Assembly (NCBI RefSeq): GCF_014648635.1
Contig: NZ_BMRM01000020.1
Span: 62,001 to 126,000 of the forward strand
Direction of reading: 5' to 3'
DNA from: Streptomyces cinerochromogenes
GTDB lineage: Bacteria > Actinomycetota > Actinomycetes > Streptomycetales > Streptomycetaceae
Length of the DNA: 64,000 nt
Shown: piece by piece, positions 1-8,659 of the stretch
How the letters are laid out: each line of letters starts with the position of its first letter
Numbering within the stretch: position 1 is the first letter of the stretch
Program-made: the position numbers and the translations under genes
The notes under the pieces: model-generated
The model's database searches: none
Told to the model about the DNA's origin: nothing
Seen by the model: only the letters and a program-made list of their open reading frames with translations

Positions 1-394
1 CGTGGAACCAGCCGCCCAGCGAGCGGAGATCCTCGCTGCTGCCCCTCCTGGCCCGCTCCTGGCCCAGCCGGACCAGGCCGCGCAGCACCTTCAGATGGGC
101 CTCGGTACGCCGCTGGGCGGCCCGGGCGGCGCCCAGCGGCTCCAACAGCATCCGCATCTCCAGCAGGTCGGCGGCCTCCTGCTCGGTCGGCTCGGCCACG
201 CACGCGCCCGCGTGCCGGCGCGTCACCACGAACCCCTCGGCCTCCAGGGTGCGCAGGGCCTCACGCACGGGGACGCGCGAGACGCCGTACCGGCGGGCCA
301 GGACTTCCTCGGTGAGCCGGCCGCCGCGCTCGTAGACACCGGCGACGATGTCGTCCCGGATCGCCGTGCACACCGAGTGCGCCGGAATACGCAT
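1..394 (-). CDS. GntR-family transcriptional regulator, C-terminus cut by window edge
   Basis: The first 131 residues of a GntR regulator, probably of the FadR/FCD subfamily, are visible; the rest lies left of the window. The N-terminal winged helix-turn-helix is clear (residues about 8-70), with the typical stretch EVLARRYGVSRVPVREALR followed by TLEAEGFV. A helical ligand-binding (FCD) domain begins near residue 80 with EQEAADLLEMRMLLEP. The ATG at 394 has a good GGAGG ribosome site 6-7 bases upstream on the minus strand. The regulon is unknown because the neighbours are outside the window. The family is certain, the ligand is not. Confidence 0.85.
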   Translation of the reverse strand, partial: MRIPAHSVCTAIRDDIVAGVYERGGRLTEEVLARRYGVSRVPVREALRTLEAEGFVVTRRHAGACVAEPTEQEAADLLEMRMLLEPLGAARAAQRRTEAHLKVLRGLVRLGQERARRGSSEDLRSLGGWFH

Positions 395-542
395 GACCGA
401 CCTCCGCCTTAATCCCCGTGAAACGCCGACGATGGACGCGTGTTCCGTGAACTCTATTCCAATGGGCCGGAATTTCCGACGGCAGGCGGTAATCCATGGA
501 TATTTTTTGGTCAGCGCATCCGGCGGACGCTGCGAAAAACGG

Positions 543-573
543 CGAAAGCCCCGGCTCGGTGAGCCGGGGCTTC
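543..573 (-). terminator. Rho-independent-type terminator after the M23 peptidase gene
   Basis: A perfect 12-bp stem (AAGCCCCGGCTC at 546-557, GAGCCGGGGCTT at 561-572) with a 3-base loop lies 20 bases past the stop codon of the M23 gene. There is no long T tract, which is usual in Streptomyces. Confidence 0.85.
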
Positions 574-592
574 GGACAGCCGTGCGGTGGCG

Positions 593-1348
593 TCAGAGGT
601 CCACGCCGTGCTTGCGGAGGTAGGCGACCGGGTCGACGTCCGAGCCGTACTCGGGGGTCGTACGCGCCTCGAAGTGCAGGTGCGGGCCGGTGACGTTGCC
701 GGTGGCGCCGGACAGGGCGATCTGCTGGCCCGGGACGACCTTCTGGCCCACCGTGACGCCGATGGACGACAGGTGCCCGTACTGGGTGTACATGCCGTCG
801 GCCATCCGGATCACGATCTGGTTGCCGTACGCGCCGCCCCAGCCGGTGGAGACGACCGTGCCCGAACCCACCGCGTGGACGGCCGTACCGCTGGCCGCGT
901 GGAAGTCGATGCCGGTGTGCGAGCCGGAGGACCACAGGGAGCTGCTGGCCTGGTAGCCGGTGGAGACGTACGAGTGCGCGATCGGGGCGACGAAGGTGTT
1001 CAGCAGCTTGCGCTCCGCCTCGCGGGCGGCACGGGCCTTGGCCGCCCGCACCTCCTCGGCCCGCTTGGCGGCGGCCTTCGCCGCGGCCTCCTCGGCCGCC
1101 TTCTGCTCGGCGGCGTGCTGCTGGGCGGCGGCCTGCGCGTCGATCTGCTCGGGGACGTCCTCGGTCATGGTGAGGACGGGGACGAGGCCGGTCTGCTCCG
1201 TGGGGTTCTCGGCGGCGAGCGCCGGGGAGGCGGCGAGGGTGCCGATCACACCGGTGGTGGTGAGGGCCGCGACGCCGGCCGCCTGAGCCGTGGTCCGCTT
1301 GACCCGACCGGGCTTGCGGTGCTTCCCGGTGGCGCACATGAACGCCAT
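593..1348 (-). CDS. Secreted M23-family (LytM-type) peptidoglycan endopeptidase
   Basis: A 251-residue protein predicted to cut peptide cross-links in the cell wall outside the membrane. An Arg/Lys-rich start and a hydrophobic core (about residues 20-45, ending ASPALA) form a signal peptide. Residues 65-115 are an Ala/Glu/Lys coiled coil. The M23 domain fills residues 120-250, with zinc-site motifs HTGID (His144, Asp148) and GPHLHFE (His223, His225), plus the conserved YGHL near residue 192. All catalytic residues are present, so an active enzyme is likely. The ATG at 1348 has an AAGGAAAGGA Shine-Dalgarno stretch about 11 bases upstream; an internal ATG at 1339 is possible. The leader carries a c-di-AMP riboswitch, which is common upstream of actinobacterial wall hydrolases. 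Confidence 0.93.
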   Translation of the reverse strand: MAFMCATGKHRKPGRVKRTTAQAAGVAALTTTGVIGTLAASPALAAENPTEQTGLVPVLTMTEDVPEQIDAQAAAQQHAAEQKAAEEAAAKAAAKRAEEVRAAKARAAREAERKLLNTFVAPIAHSYVSTGYQASSSLWSSGSHTGIDFHAASGTAVHAVGSGTVVSTGWGGAYGNQIVIRMADGMYTQYGHLSSIGVTVGQKVVPGQQIALSGATGNVTGPHLHFEARTTPEYGSDVDPVAYLRKHGVDL

Positions 1349-1373
1349 GAAGTGGCTGGTCCTTTCCTTCCCT

Positions 1374-1513
1374 CTCGCCTACCGGGTTAGCTGACGGGTT
1401 CGGAGCAGGAAGGTCTCCTACGGGCCCCCTCGCAGCCGCGCGGGCGCCCGATTCACCCCAGGGACGATGGGTCCCCGGCTCCCCTGGCTCGCGCCGTACG
1501 GGGACTCGGCGAT
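1374..1513 (-). promoter_or_regulatory. c-di-AMP riboswitch (ydaO/yuaA class) in the M23 leader
   Basis: Read on the minus strand, the 5' leader contains the landmark blocks of this riboswitch in order: CGGGGACCC (about 1473-1481), GGGGTGAATC (about 1450-1459) and the highly conserved CCGTCAGCTAACCCGG followed by TAGGCGA (1375-1397). The final GGCGA (1375-1379) can pair with TCGCC at 1508-1512 to close the outer helix, giving an element of about 138 nt ending roughly 26 nt before the start codon. The class normally turns expression off when c-di-AMP is high. The family call rests on remembered consensus, not a covariance-model search. Confidence 0.9.
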
Positions 1514-1587
1514 GACTGTCCGGTGCCGCGGGTGCGGCGCACTGCCTGACGAACAGCCCGGACGACGCTACGGCGGCCCGCTTTCAA

Positions 1588-1665
1588 TCCTCAAACAGAT
1601 CCGGGTTTTTGTAGCGCATCCCACAGGGCAGACAGGCAACCTCCGCCCCAAAACGGGCATCTGAG
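1588..1665 (-). other. Short lower-GC open stretch without a start codon
   Basis: On the minus strand this stretch reads ...FGAEVACLPCGMRYKNPD then LFED and a stop, with a Cys-x2-Cys pair, and is visibly more A/T-rich than its surroundings. No in-frame start codon with a ribosome site lies close by and the frame upstream runs into a simple GAGCGGGGGAC-type repeat. It may be a gene remnant, a small interspersed element or chance. I do not call it a gene. Confidence 0.25.
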
Positions 1666-1677
1666 GAACCGCGTGGA

Positions 1678-1720
1678 AGAGCGGGGGACGAGCGGGGGAC
1701 GAGCGGGGACGAGCGAGGGA
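1678..1720. repeat. Short tandem GACGAGCGGGG repeat
   Basis: Three to four imperfect 10-11 bp copies of GACGAGCGGGG lie between the riboswitch region and the M16 terminator. They have no evident function. Confidence 0.6.
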
Positions 1721-1748
1721 AGAGCCGGGGGAAAGCGGTGGCACGGCA

Positions 1749-1782
1749 GGGGCCCTGACGACCCGTAGGTCGGCGGGGCCCC
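1749..1782 (-). terminator. Terminator hairpin after the M16 peptidase operon
   Basis: Outer stem GGGGCCC (1749-1755) with GGGCCCC (1776-1782) and inner stem CGACC/GGTCG (1759-1763 with 1768-1772) around a CGTA loop, 23 bases downstream of the M16 stop codon. Confidence 0.8.
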
Positions 1783-1804
1783 ACGCGCGCGTGCCGCCGG
1801 GCGG

Positions 1805-3193
1805 CTACTCCGCGGCGACGACGGTGACTTCGCCGATGCCGAGCGCCTCCACCGGCGCCTTGATCTGGGCGGCGTCGCCGACGAGGACGGTCACCAGGCG
1901 GTTCACCGGGAAGGCGTTCACGACGGCCGCGGTGGCCTCCACCGTGCCCGTGGCGGCCAGCTGCTGGTACAGCGTCGCCTGGAAGTCGTCGGGCAGGTGC
2001 TGCTCGACCTGGTCGGCCAGGGTGCTCGCGACGGCCGCAGCGGTCTCGTACTTCAGCGGCGCCACGCCGACGAGGTTCTGCACGGCGACGTCCCGCTCGG
2101 CGTCGGTCAGGCCCTCCGCCGCGACGGTCCGCAGCACCTTCCACAGGTCGTCCAGCGCCGGGCCGGTGTTCGGCGTGTCCACGGAGCCGCTGATGGCGAG
2201 CATCGCCGCGCCCGTGCCGTCCGGCGCGGACCTGAGGACCTGCCCGAACGAGCGCACGCCGTAGGTGTAGCCCTTCTCCTCGCGCAGGACGCGGTCCAGG
2301 CGGGAGGTGAGGGTGCCGCCGAGGCAGTACGTGCCGAGCACCTGGGCGGGCCAGACGCGGTCGTGCCGGTCGGGGCCGATCCGTCCGATGAGCAGCTGCG
2401 TCTGGACGGCGCCGGGCCGGTCCACGATGACCACGCGCCCGGTGTCGTCGGCGGTCACCGGCGGCACCGGCCGGGGCTCGCCCGGCGTGCCGGTCCAGGC
2501 ACCCAGGGTGTCGCCGAGCAGTTCGTCCAGGTCGGTGCCGGTCAGGTCGCCGACGACGACCACGGTGGCCGTGGCGGGCCGGACATGGCGGTCGTAGAAG
2601 GCGCGCACGGCCGCGGCGTCGATCTTCTCGACCGTCTCCTCGGTGCCCTGGCGCGGCCGGGACATGCGCGAGGTGGCCGGGAACAGCTCCTTGGAGAGTT
2701 CCTTGGCGGCGCGGCGGGAGGGGTTGGCCAGCTCGTGCGGGATCTCGTCCAGGCGGTTGCGGACCAGCCGCTCGACCTCGCTCGGGGCGAAGGCGGGCGC
2801 GCGCAGGGCGTCGGCGAGCAGGCTGAGGCCCTTGGCCAGGCGGGAGGCCGGGACCTCCAGGCCGAGCCGGACGCCGGGGTGGTCGGCGTGGGCGTCCAGG
2901 GTGGCGCCCGCGCGCTCCAGTTCGGCCGCGAACTCCTCGGCGGAGTGCTTGTCGGTGCCTTCGGAGAAGGCCCGCGCCATGATCGTGGCGACACCGTCCA
3001 GGCCGGCCGGCTCGGCGTCCAGGGGCGCGTCCAGCAGCACCTCGACGGCGACGACCTGCTGACCGGGGCGGTGGCAGCGCAGCACGGTCAGGCCGTTGTC
3101 GAGCGCGGTGCGCTCGGGCGCCGGGAACGCCCACGGCCTGGCCTCGCCGGGCTGCGGCTGGGGGTGGAAGTCCATGGTGGCGAGCTGGGTCAC
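1805..3193 (-). CDS. M16 (insulinase-like) peptidase family protein, non-catalytic partner
   Basis: A 462-residue protein with the two-domain M16 fold (pitrilysin/processing-peptidase family). It lacks the zinc motif HxxEH: the corresponding region reads LDGVATIMARAFSEGTDKHS. In two-subunit M16 systems one chain carries the zinc site and the other completes the chamber, so this is probably the non-catalytic subunit of the protein encoded just upstream. The GTG start at 3193 overlaps the TGA of the upstream gene (GTGA), which indicates translational coupling and fixes the start. The C-terminal half has the usual R/Y-containing region (LREEKGYTYGVRSFGQ). The substrate is unknown. Confidence 0.88.
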   Translation of the reverse strand: MTQLATMDFHPQPQPGEARPWAFPAPERTALDNGLTVLRCHRPGQQVVAVEVLLDAPLDAEPAGLDGVATIMARAFSEGTDKHSAEEFAAELERAGATLDAHADHPGVRLGLEVPASRLAKGLSLLADALRAPAFAPSEVERLVRNRLDEIPHELANPSRRAAKELSKELFPATSRMSRPRQGTEETVEKIDAAAVRAFYDRHVRPATATVVVVGDLTGTDLDELLGDTLGAWTGTPGEPRPVPPVTADDTGRVVIVDRPGAVQTQLLIGRIGPDRHDRVWPAQVLGTYCLGGTLTSRLDRVLREEKGYTYGVRSFGQVLRSAPDGTGAAMLAISGSVDTPNTGPALDDLWKVLRTVAAEGLTDAERDVAVQNLVGVAPLKYETAAAVASTLADQVEQHLPDDFQATLYQQLAATGTVEATAAVVNAFPVNRLVTVLVGDAAQIKAPVEALGIGEVTVVAAE

Positions 3194-4593
3194 TTGGCCG
3201 TCTCCTCGTTCTCGGTCTCGTCGCGGCCCGCCTCTACGGTCGCTTCCTGCTCCGGGTCCTCGGGGACCTCGGCGTCCGGGACGGTCTCCGGGGACTTCGG
3301 CTCGTAGACGAGGACAGCGCGGTTGTCGGGCCGCAGGCGGGCCGCCGCGACCTCCTGGACCTCCTCCGGGGTCACCTCCAGGACGCGCTTGACGGCGGTC
3401 AGGGCGAGCTGGGGGTCGCCGAACAGGACGGCGTACCGGCACAGTTCGTCGGCGCGGCCGGCGACCGTGCCGAGCCGGTCCAGCCACTCGCGCTCCAGCT
3501 GGGCCTGGGCGCGCTCCATCTCCTCGGGCGTGGGCCCCTCCGCGGCGAACCGGGCCAGCTCCTCGTCGATGGCCGTCTCGATGACGGGCACCTCGACGTC
3601 ACCGGAGGTCTTCACGTCCAGCCAGCCCATGGAGGGCGCGCCGGCCAGGCGCAGCAGGCCGAAGCCGGCGGCGACGGCCGTACGGTCGCGGCGCACCAGC
3701 CGGTTGTACAGGCGGGAGGACTCGCCGCCGCCGAGGATGGTCAGGGCGAGGTCGGCCGCGTCGCACGCGCGCGTGCCGTCGTGCGGGAGCCGGTAGGCGG
3801 CCATCAGGGCGCGTGCCGGGACCTCCTCCACGACGACCTCGCGCTTCTGCTCGCCGATGACGTCCGGCAGGGAGCCGTCACGGGGGGCGGGCTTTCCGTC
3901 GTGGGACGGGATGGAGCCGAAGTACTTCTCGACCCAGGCGAGGGTCTGCTGGGGGTCGATGTCGCCGACCACGGAGAGCACCGCGTTGTTCGGCGCGTAG
4001 TAGGTGCGGAAGAACTGGCGGGCGTCCTCCAGGGTGGCCGCGTCCAGGTCCGCCATCGAGCCGATCGGCGTGTGGTGGTAGGGGTGGCCCTCCGGGTAGG
4101 AGAGGGCGGTCAGCTTCTCGAAGGCGGTGCCGTACGGCACGTTGTCGTAGCGCTGGCGGCGTTCGTTCTTGACGACGTCCCGCTGGTTCTCCATGGACTC
4201 GTCGTCCAGGGCGGCCAGCAGCGAGCCCATGCGGTCGGCCTCCAGCCAGAGCGCCAGCTCCAGCTGGTGGGCGGGCATGGTCTCGAAGTAGTTGGTGCGC
4301 TCGAAGCTGGTGGTGCCGTTCAGCGAGCCGCCGGCGCCCTGCACCAGCTCGAAGTGGCCGTTGCCCTTCACCTGCGCGGAGCCCTGGAACATCAGGTGCT
4401 CGAAAAGGTGAGCCAGACCGGTACGCCCCTTGACTTCGTGGCGGGAGCCGACGTCGTACCAGAGGCAGACCGCCGCCACCGGGGTCAGGTGGTCCTCGGA
4501 GAGCACCACGCGCAGACCGTTGGCCAGGCGGTGTTCGGTCGCTGTCAGGCCCCCGGAGCCTGCCTCGGCTGTGGTCGTGTGACCCATGGGCAT
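3190..4593 (-). CDS. M16 (insulinase-like) zinc metallopeptidase, catalytic subunit
   Basis: A 467-residue protein carrying the inverted zinc motif HLFEH (residues 62-66) within GLAHLFEHLMFQG. The distal acidic ligand probably lies in the ENQRDVVKNERRQR helix. No signal peptide is seen, so it is probably cytoplasmic. The start is taken at ATG 4593 because GAAGGGA sits 5 bases upstream; a second ATG at 4587 is also possible. It forms an overlapping two-gene operon with the zinc-less M16 paralogue downstream, and the two probably form a heterodimer. It is transcribed divergently from parC across a 339-bp spacer. Confidence 0.93.
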   Translation of the reverse strand: MPMGHTTTAEAGSGGLTATEHRLANGLRVVLSEDHLTPVAAVCLWYDVGSRHEVKGRTGLAHLFEHLMFQGSAQVKGNGHFELVQGAGGSLNGTTSFERTNYFETMPAHQLELALWLEADRMGSLLAALDDESMENQRDVVKNERRQRYDNVPYGTAFEKLTALSYPEGHPYHHTPIGSMADLDAATLEDARQFFRTYYAPNNAVLSVVGDIDPQQTLAWVEKYFGSIPSHDGKPAPRDGSLPDVIGEQKREVVVEEVPARALMAAYRLPHDGTRACDAADLALTILGGGESSRLYNRLVRRDRTAVAAGFGLLRLAGAPSMGWLDVKTSGDVEVPVIETAIDEELARFAAEGPTPEEMERAQAQLEREWLDRLGTVAGRADELCRYAVLFGDPQLALTAVKRVLEVTPEEVQEVAAARLRPDNRAVLVYEPKSPETVPDAEVPEDPEQEATVEAGRDETENEETAK

Positions 4594-4932
4594 GTACGTC
4601 CCTTCGCGAGCGGAGGCGGTTGATGGAAACCGCTGTTTTCCTGCCGGTCCTGCCACTGTATGCAAAGCGTGCGGGGGCTTCGCGAAGTTCCCGCGGGACG
4701 TACGCCCACAGCGGATCCTGCGGCCTGCCCGGACCCCGGGCGCGGGCGTACCCCGCCGCCCCGGCCGGGGTGCCCCGGGCCGCCCCGGCCCCCTGTGCCT
4801 CCCGCCGTGCCCGGGCCGGCCCCGGATGCCGGGAGATCCTCCGGTACCGGGTCGCGGCACGGGTTGTCAGTGCCTCGGTCCACAATGGTCGGCGTCAGTT
4901 CCGTCCATCCTTTCAGCAAGGAGCCGGCAGCG
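4594..4932. other. Divergent intergenic region between the M16 operon and parC
   Basis: These 339 bases hold both outward promoters and no plausible gene. On the minus strand GCATACAGT (around 4655-4665) could be a -10 element for the M16 operon. On the plus strand AAGGAG (4919-4924) is the parC ribosome site. No convincing operator or riboswitch is visible. Confidence 0.5.
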
Positions 4933-7392
4933 ATGGCCCGCCGCAGCACGAAGACCCCGCCGCCCGACGATTCGTTCGAGGAGAGGATCCTCGACATCGA
5001 CGTCGTGGACGAGATGCGTGGCTCCTACCTGGAGTACGCGTACTCGGTCATCTACTCGCGCGCCCTGCCGGACGCCCGTGACGGCCTCAAGCCGGTGCAC
5101 CGCCGGATCGTCTACCAGATGAACGAGATGGGCGTGCGCCCCGACCGCGCCTATGTGAAGTGCGCGCGCGTCGTCGGCGAGGTCATGGGCAAGCTGCACC
5201 CGCACGGCGACGCGTCGATCTACGACGCCCTGGTCCGCATGGCGCAGCCGTTCTCCATGCGCGTGCCGCTGGTCGACGGCCACGGCAACTTCGGCTCGCT
5301 GGGCAACGACGACCCGCCGGCCGCCATGCGGTACACCGAGTGCCGGATGGCCGAGGCCACGAGCCTGATGACCGAGTCGATCGACGAGGACACGGTCGAC
5401 TTCGCGCCGAACTACGACGGCCAGGAGCAGGAGCCGGTGGCGCTGCCCGCCGCCTTCCCGAACCTGCTGGTCAACGGCGCCTCCGGCATCGCGGTCGGCA
5501 TGGCGACGAACATGCCGCCGCACAACCTGCGCGAGGTGATCAACGCCGCGCGCCACCTGATCCGGTTCCCGAACGCCGATCTGGACGCGCTGATGAAGCA
5601 CGTCCCCGGCCCCGACCTGCCCACGGGCGGCCGGATCGTCGGCCTGGACGGCATCCGGGACGCGTACGCGACCGGTCGCGGCACCTTCAAGATGCGCGCG
5701 ACGGTCTCGATCGAGACGGTCACCGCCCGCCGCAAGGGCCTGGTCGTCACCGAACTGCCGTTCACGGTCGGCCCCGAGAAGGTCATCGCGAAGATCAAGG
5801 ACCTGGTCAACGCGAAGAAGGTCCAGGGCATCGCCGACGTCAAGGACCTCACCGACCGCGAGCACGGCCTGCGCCTGGTCATCGAGATCAAGAACGGCTT
5901 CGTGCCGGAGGCGATCCTGGAGCAGCTGTACAAGCTGACCCCCATGGAGGAGTCCTTCGGCATCAACAACGTCGCCCTGGTCGACGGCCAGCCGCTCACC
6001 CTGGGCCTGAAGGAGCTGCTGGAGGTCTACCTGGACCACCGCTTCGACGTGGTCCGGCGCCGCAGCGAATACCGCCGCGGCAAGAGGCGCGACCGGCTGC
6101 ACCTGGTCGAGGGCCTGCTGACCGCGCTGGTCGACATCGACGAGGTCATCCGGATCATCCGCTCCAGCGAGAACTCCGCGCAGGCCAAGGAGCGCCTGAT
6201 CGAGCGCTTCTCGCTGAGCGAGGTGCAGACCCAGTACATCCTCGACACGCCGCTGCGCCGGCTCACCAAGTACGACCGGATCGAGCTGGAGGCGGAGAAG
6301 GACAAGCTCACCGCGGAGATCGAGGAGCTGACCCGGATCCTGGAATCGGACGCGGAGCTGCGCAAGCTCGTCTCGGCCGAGCTGGCCGCGGTGGCCAAGA
6401 AGTTCGGCACCGACCGGCGCACGGTCCTGCTGGAGTCCGCGGGTGCCCCGGTGGCCACGGTGCCGCTGCAGGTGGCCGACGACCCGTGCCGGGTGCTGCT
6501 GTCCTCGACGGGGCTGCTGGCCCGCACGGCGACCGCGGAGCCGTTCCCGGAGGCGGCGGGCGCCAAGCGCGTCAAGCACGACGTGATCGTCTCGGCGGTG
6601 CCGGCGACCGCGCGCGGGGTGATCGGCGCGGTGACCTCGGCGGGCCGGCTGCTGCGGATCAACGTGGTCGACCTGCCGCAGCTGCCCGAGTCGGCGACGG
6701 CGCCGAACCTCGCCGGAGGGGCCCCGCTGGCGGAGTTCGTCTCCCTGGACGACGACGAGACGGTGGTCTGCCTGACCACGCTGGACGAGTCGTCCCCGGG
6801 TCTCGCGCTCGGCACCGAGCAGGGTGTCGTCAAGCGGGTGGTGCCCGACTACCCGTCCAACAAGGACGAGTTGGAGGTCATCACGCTCAAGGAGGGAGAC
6901 CGGATCGTCGGCGCGGTGGAGCTGCGCACCGGCGAGGAGGACCTGGTGTTCATCACGGACGACGCGCAGCTGCTGCGTTTCCAGGCCTCCATCGTCCGTC
7001 CGCAGGGCCGCCCGGCGGGCGGCATGGCGGGCATCAAGCTCACCGAGGGCGCGAAGGTGATCTCCTTCACGGCGGTCGATCCGGCCGCCGACGCGGTGGT
7101 GTTCACGGTGGCGGGCTCGCGCGGCACGCTGGACGACTCGGTGCAGACGACGGCCAAGCTGACCCCGTTCGACCAGTACCCGCGCAAGGGCCGGGCCACG
7201 GGCGGCGTCCGCTGCCAGCGGTTCCTGAAGGGCGAGGACTGCCTGTCGCTGGCCTGGGCGGGGCCGGCGCCCGCGCTCGCGGCGCAGAAGAACGGCACTC
7301 CGGTGGGGCTGCCGGAGGTGGACCCGCGCCGGGACGGCTCGGGCACGTCGCTGCCGAAGACGGTGTCCGTGGTGGCGGGCCCGGTGTTCTAG
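4933..7392 (+). CDS. parC: DNA topoisomerase IV subunit A
   Basis: An 819-residue GyrA/ParC-type protein: breakage-reunion domain (about residues 20-480) and C-terminal beta-propeller wrapping domain (about 500-819). It decatenates and relaxes chromosomes as an A2B2 enzyme with ParE (22200-24323). The catalytic tyrosine is Tyr134 in [10 protein letters not shown]. The quinolone-determining region is [10 protein letters not shown] (residues 89-98): Ala94 stands where E. coli GyrA has Ser83, and Asp98 matches Asp87. It lacks the C-terminal GyrA box, which fits topoisomerase IV rather than gyrase. Start at ATG 4933 behind AAGGAG; an in-frame upstream extension has no support. Its stop overlaps that of the convergent CobW gene by 3 bases. 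Confidence 0.95.
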   Translation: MARRSTKTPPPDDSFEERILDIDVVDEMRGSYLEYAYSVIYSRALPDARDGLKPVHRRIVYQMNEMGVRPDRAYVKCARVVGEVMGKLHPHGDASIYDALVRMAQPFSMRVPLVDGHGNFGSLGNDDPPAAMRYTECRMAEATSLMTESIDEDTVDFAPNYDGQEQEPVALPAAFPNLLVNGASGIAVGMATNMPPHNLREVINAARHLIRFPNADLDALMKHVPGPDLPTGGRIVGLDGIRDAYATGRGTFKMRATVSIETVTARRKGLVVTELPFTVGPEKVIAKIKDLVNAKKVQGIADVKDLTDREHGLRLVIEIKNGFVPEAILEQLYKLTPMEESFGINNVALVDGQPLTLGLKELLEVYLDHRFDVVRRRSEYRRGKRRDRLHLVEGLLTALVDIDEVIRIIRSSENSAQAKERLIERFSLSEVQTQYILDTPLRRLTKYDRIELEAEKDKLTAEIEELTRILESDAELRKLVSAELAAVAKKFGTDRRTVLLESAGAPVATVPLQVADDPCRVLLSSTGLLARTATAEPFPEAAGAKRVKHDVIVSAVPATARGVIGAVTSAGRLLRINVVDLPQLPESATAPNLAGGAPLAEFVSLDDDETVVCLTTLDESSPGLALGTEQGVVKRVVPDYPSNKDELEVITLKEGDRIVGAVELRTGEEDLVFITDDAQLLRFQASIVRPQGRPAGGMAGIKLTEGAKVISFTAVDPAADAVVFTVAGSRGTLDDSVQTTAKLTPFDQYPRKGRATGGVRCQRFLKGEDCLSLAWAGPAPALAAQKNGTPVGLPEVDPRRDGSGTSLPKTVSVVAGPVF

Positions 7393-8501
7393 GCGGGCGG
7401 ATCCTCCAGGTCGGCTTCCGCCTCGTCGGGACGCTGTACGTAGCGCAGGACGCCCCACATGCCGTGCTCGTCGGCGTGTGGGGCGCCGTCCTTGCACCCC
7501 TCGAGTTCCTTGCCGAGGGTGTCGGCGTCGATGCCGGAGCCGATCAGCACGAGCTGGGTGAGCCGGGTCGCGCGGGGTGTCCAGGGCTCCGGGTAGAAGC
7601 GCAGGAACCGGCCGACGGCGTGGACGGCGTACCGGTTGAGCGGGTCGTACGGCCCGAAGTCGACGTACCCCTTGATCCGGTACAGCCCCTCGGGCCTGCT
7701 GTCCAGGAACCGCATGAGCCGGCGGGGCTCCAGCGGCACCTCGGAGGTGAAGGACAGGCTGTCGTAGCCGGTGTGCAGGTGCCCGGCGTGGTCCTGTCCG
7801 TCCTGCCCGTGCTGGTGCAGGTCGTCGAAGGAGAGCTGCCCGACGCGTTCCTCGCTCGGCCGGCAGTCGAAGAGGAACTCGGGGTCGATGCGGCCGTAGG
7901 TGGCGGGGACGACGGCGGCGCGGTCGGTGAGCGAGCGGACGAGCCCCAGGGTCCGGTCGGCGTCGTCGGCGCGGTCGAGCTTGTTGACGACGACCAGGTC
8001 GGCGAGGGCGAGGTGCCGGTCGATCTCGGGGTGCCTGGCCCGCGTCTCGTCGAACTCGGCGGCGTCGACCACCTCGACCAGGCCGCCGTAGACGATGCCG
8101 GGGTGCTCGCTGGCGAGGACCATGCGCACGAGTTCCTGCGGTTCGGCCAGCCCGCTCGCCTCGATGACGATCACGTCGATGCCGGCGGCGGGCGCGGCGA
8201 GCCGGTCCAGGTAGAGGTCGAGTTCGCTCGCGTCGACGGCACAGCACAGGCAGCCGTTGCCGAGTGAGACGGTCGAGTCGCCGAGGGCGCCCGCGACGGC
8301 CATCGCGTCGATCTCGATGGCCCCGAAGTCGTTGACGATCGCCCCGATCCGACTGCCTCCGCTGCGGTGCAGCAGATGGTTGAGCAACGTGGTCTTCCCG
8401 GAGCCCAGGAAACCTGCGAGCACGATCACCGGGATCTGCCGCTGACTGCCGCTGTCTCCCCAGCTGTTCCCCAAGGTGGCGACCTCTTTCCTCTCTCCCA
8501 C
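7389..8501 (-). CDS. CobW/COG0523-family G3E GTPase, putative metallochaperone
   Basis: A 370-residue P-loop GTPase. Walker A is GFLGSGKTTLL near residues 30-40. The metal-binding GNGCLCC motif typical of COG0523 follows near residue 85. Walker B/E motif and NKLD (base recognition) are present, and a CobW C-terminal domain closes the chain with a His-rich linker (DDLHQHGQDGQDHAGHLHTG). Family members deliver zinc, cobalt or iron to client enzymes; the metal here cannot be told and no Zur box was found upstream. The frame starts at GTG 8501, but a TTG at 8474 preceded by GGAAAGAGG is a credible alternative that removes nine residues. Confidence 0.9.
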   Translation of the reverse strand: MGERKEVATLGNSWGDSGSQRQIPVIVLAGFLGSGKTTLLNHLLHRSGGSRIGAIVNDFGAIEIDAMAVAGALGDSTVSLGNGCLCCAVDASELDLYLDRLAAPAAGIDVIVIEASGLAEPQELVRMVLASEHPGIVYGGLVEVVDAAEFDETRARHPEIDRHLALADLVVVNKLDRADDADRTLGLVRSLTDRAAVVPATYGRIDPEFLFDCRPSEERVGQLSFDDLHQHGQDGQDHAGHLHTGYDSLSFTSEVPLEPRRLMRFLDSRPEGLYRIKGYVDFGPYDPLNRYAVHAVGRFLRFYPEPWTPRATRLTQLVLIGSGIDADTLGKELEGCKDGAPHADEHGMWGVLRYVQRPDEAEADLEDPPA

Positions 8502-8563
8502 GGTTTCCGGGGACCAGGATAGGAGCGGGAGGAAACGCGGCGAAGTGATCCTCTCTGCCGTGA

Positions 8564-8650
8564 TTGATCATGGCGTCCGTGATCGACTTCACCCATGTCA
8601 ACATTGATCGAATCAATAATCGGGCATCAATGTATGCAGAGGCGACTACG
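8564..8650 (+). promoter_or_regulatory. Promoter and nested palindromes upstream of the HTH-citrate synthase gene
   Basis: This A/T-rich patch holds an outer inverted repeat ACATTGAT (8601-8608) / ATCAATGT (8626-8633) and an inner one TTGAT-CGA-ATCAA (8604-8616), plus TTGATC at 8564-8569. A promoter can be read as TTGATC (8604) with CAATGT (8628) 18 bases later, so the palindromes would cover the polymerase site. They may be the operator of the downstream protein's own HTH domain or of the CitB-type regulators nearby. Confidence 0.6.
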
Positions 8651-8659
8651 GTGAGCCCC

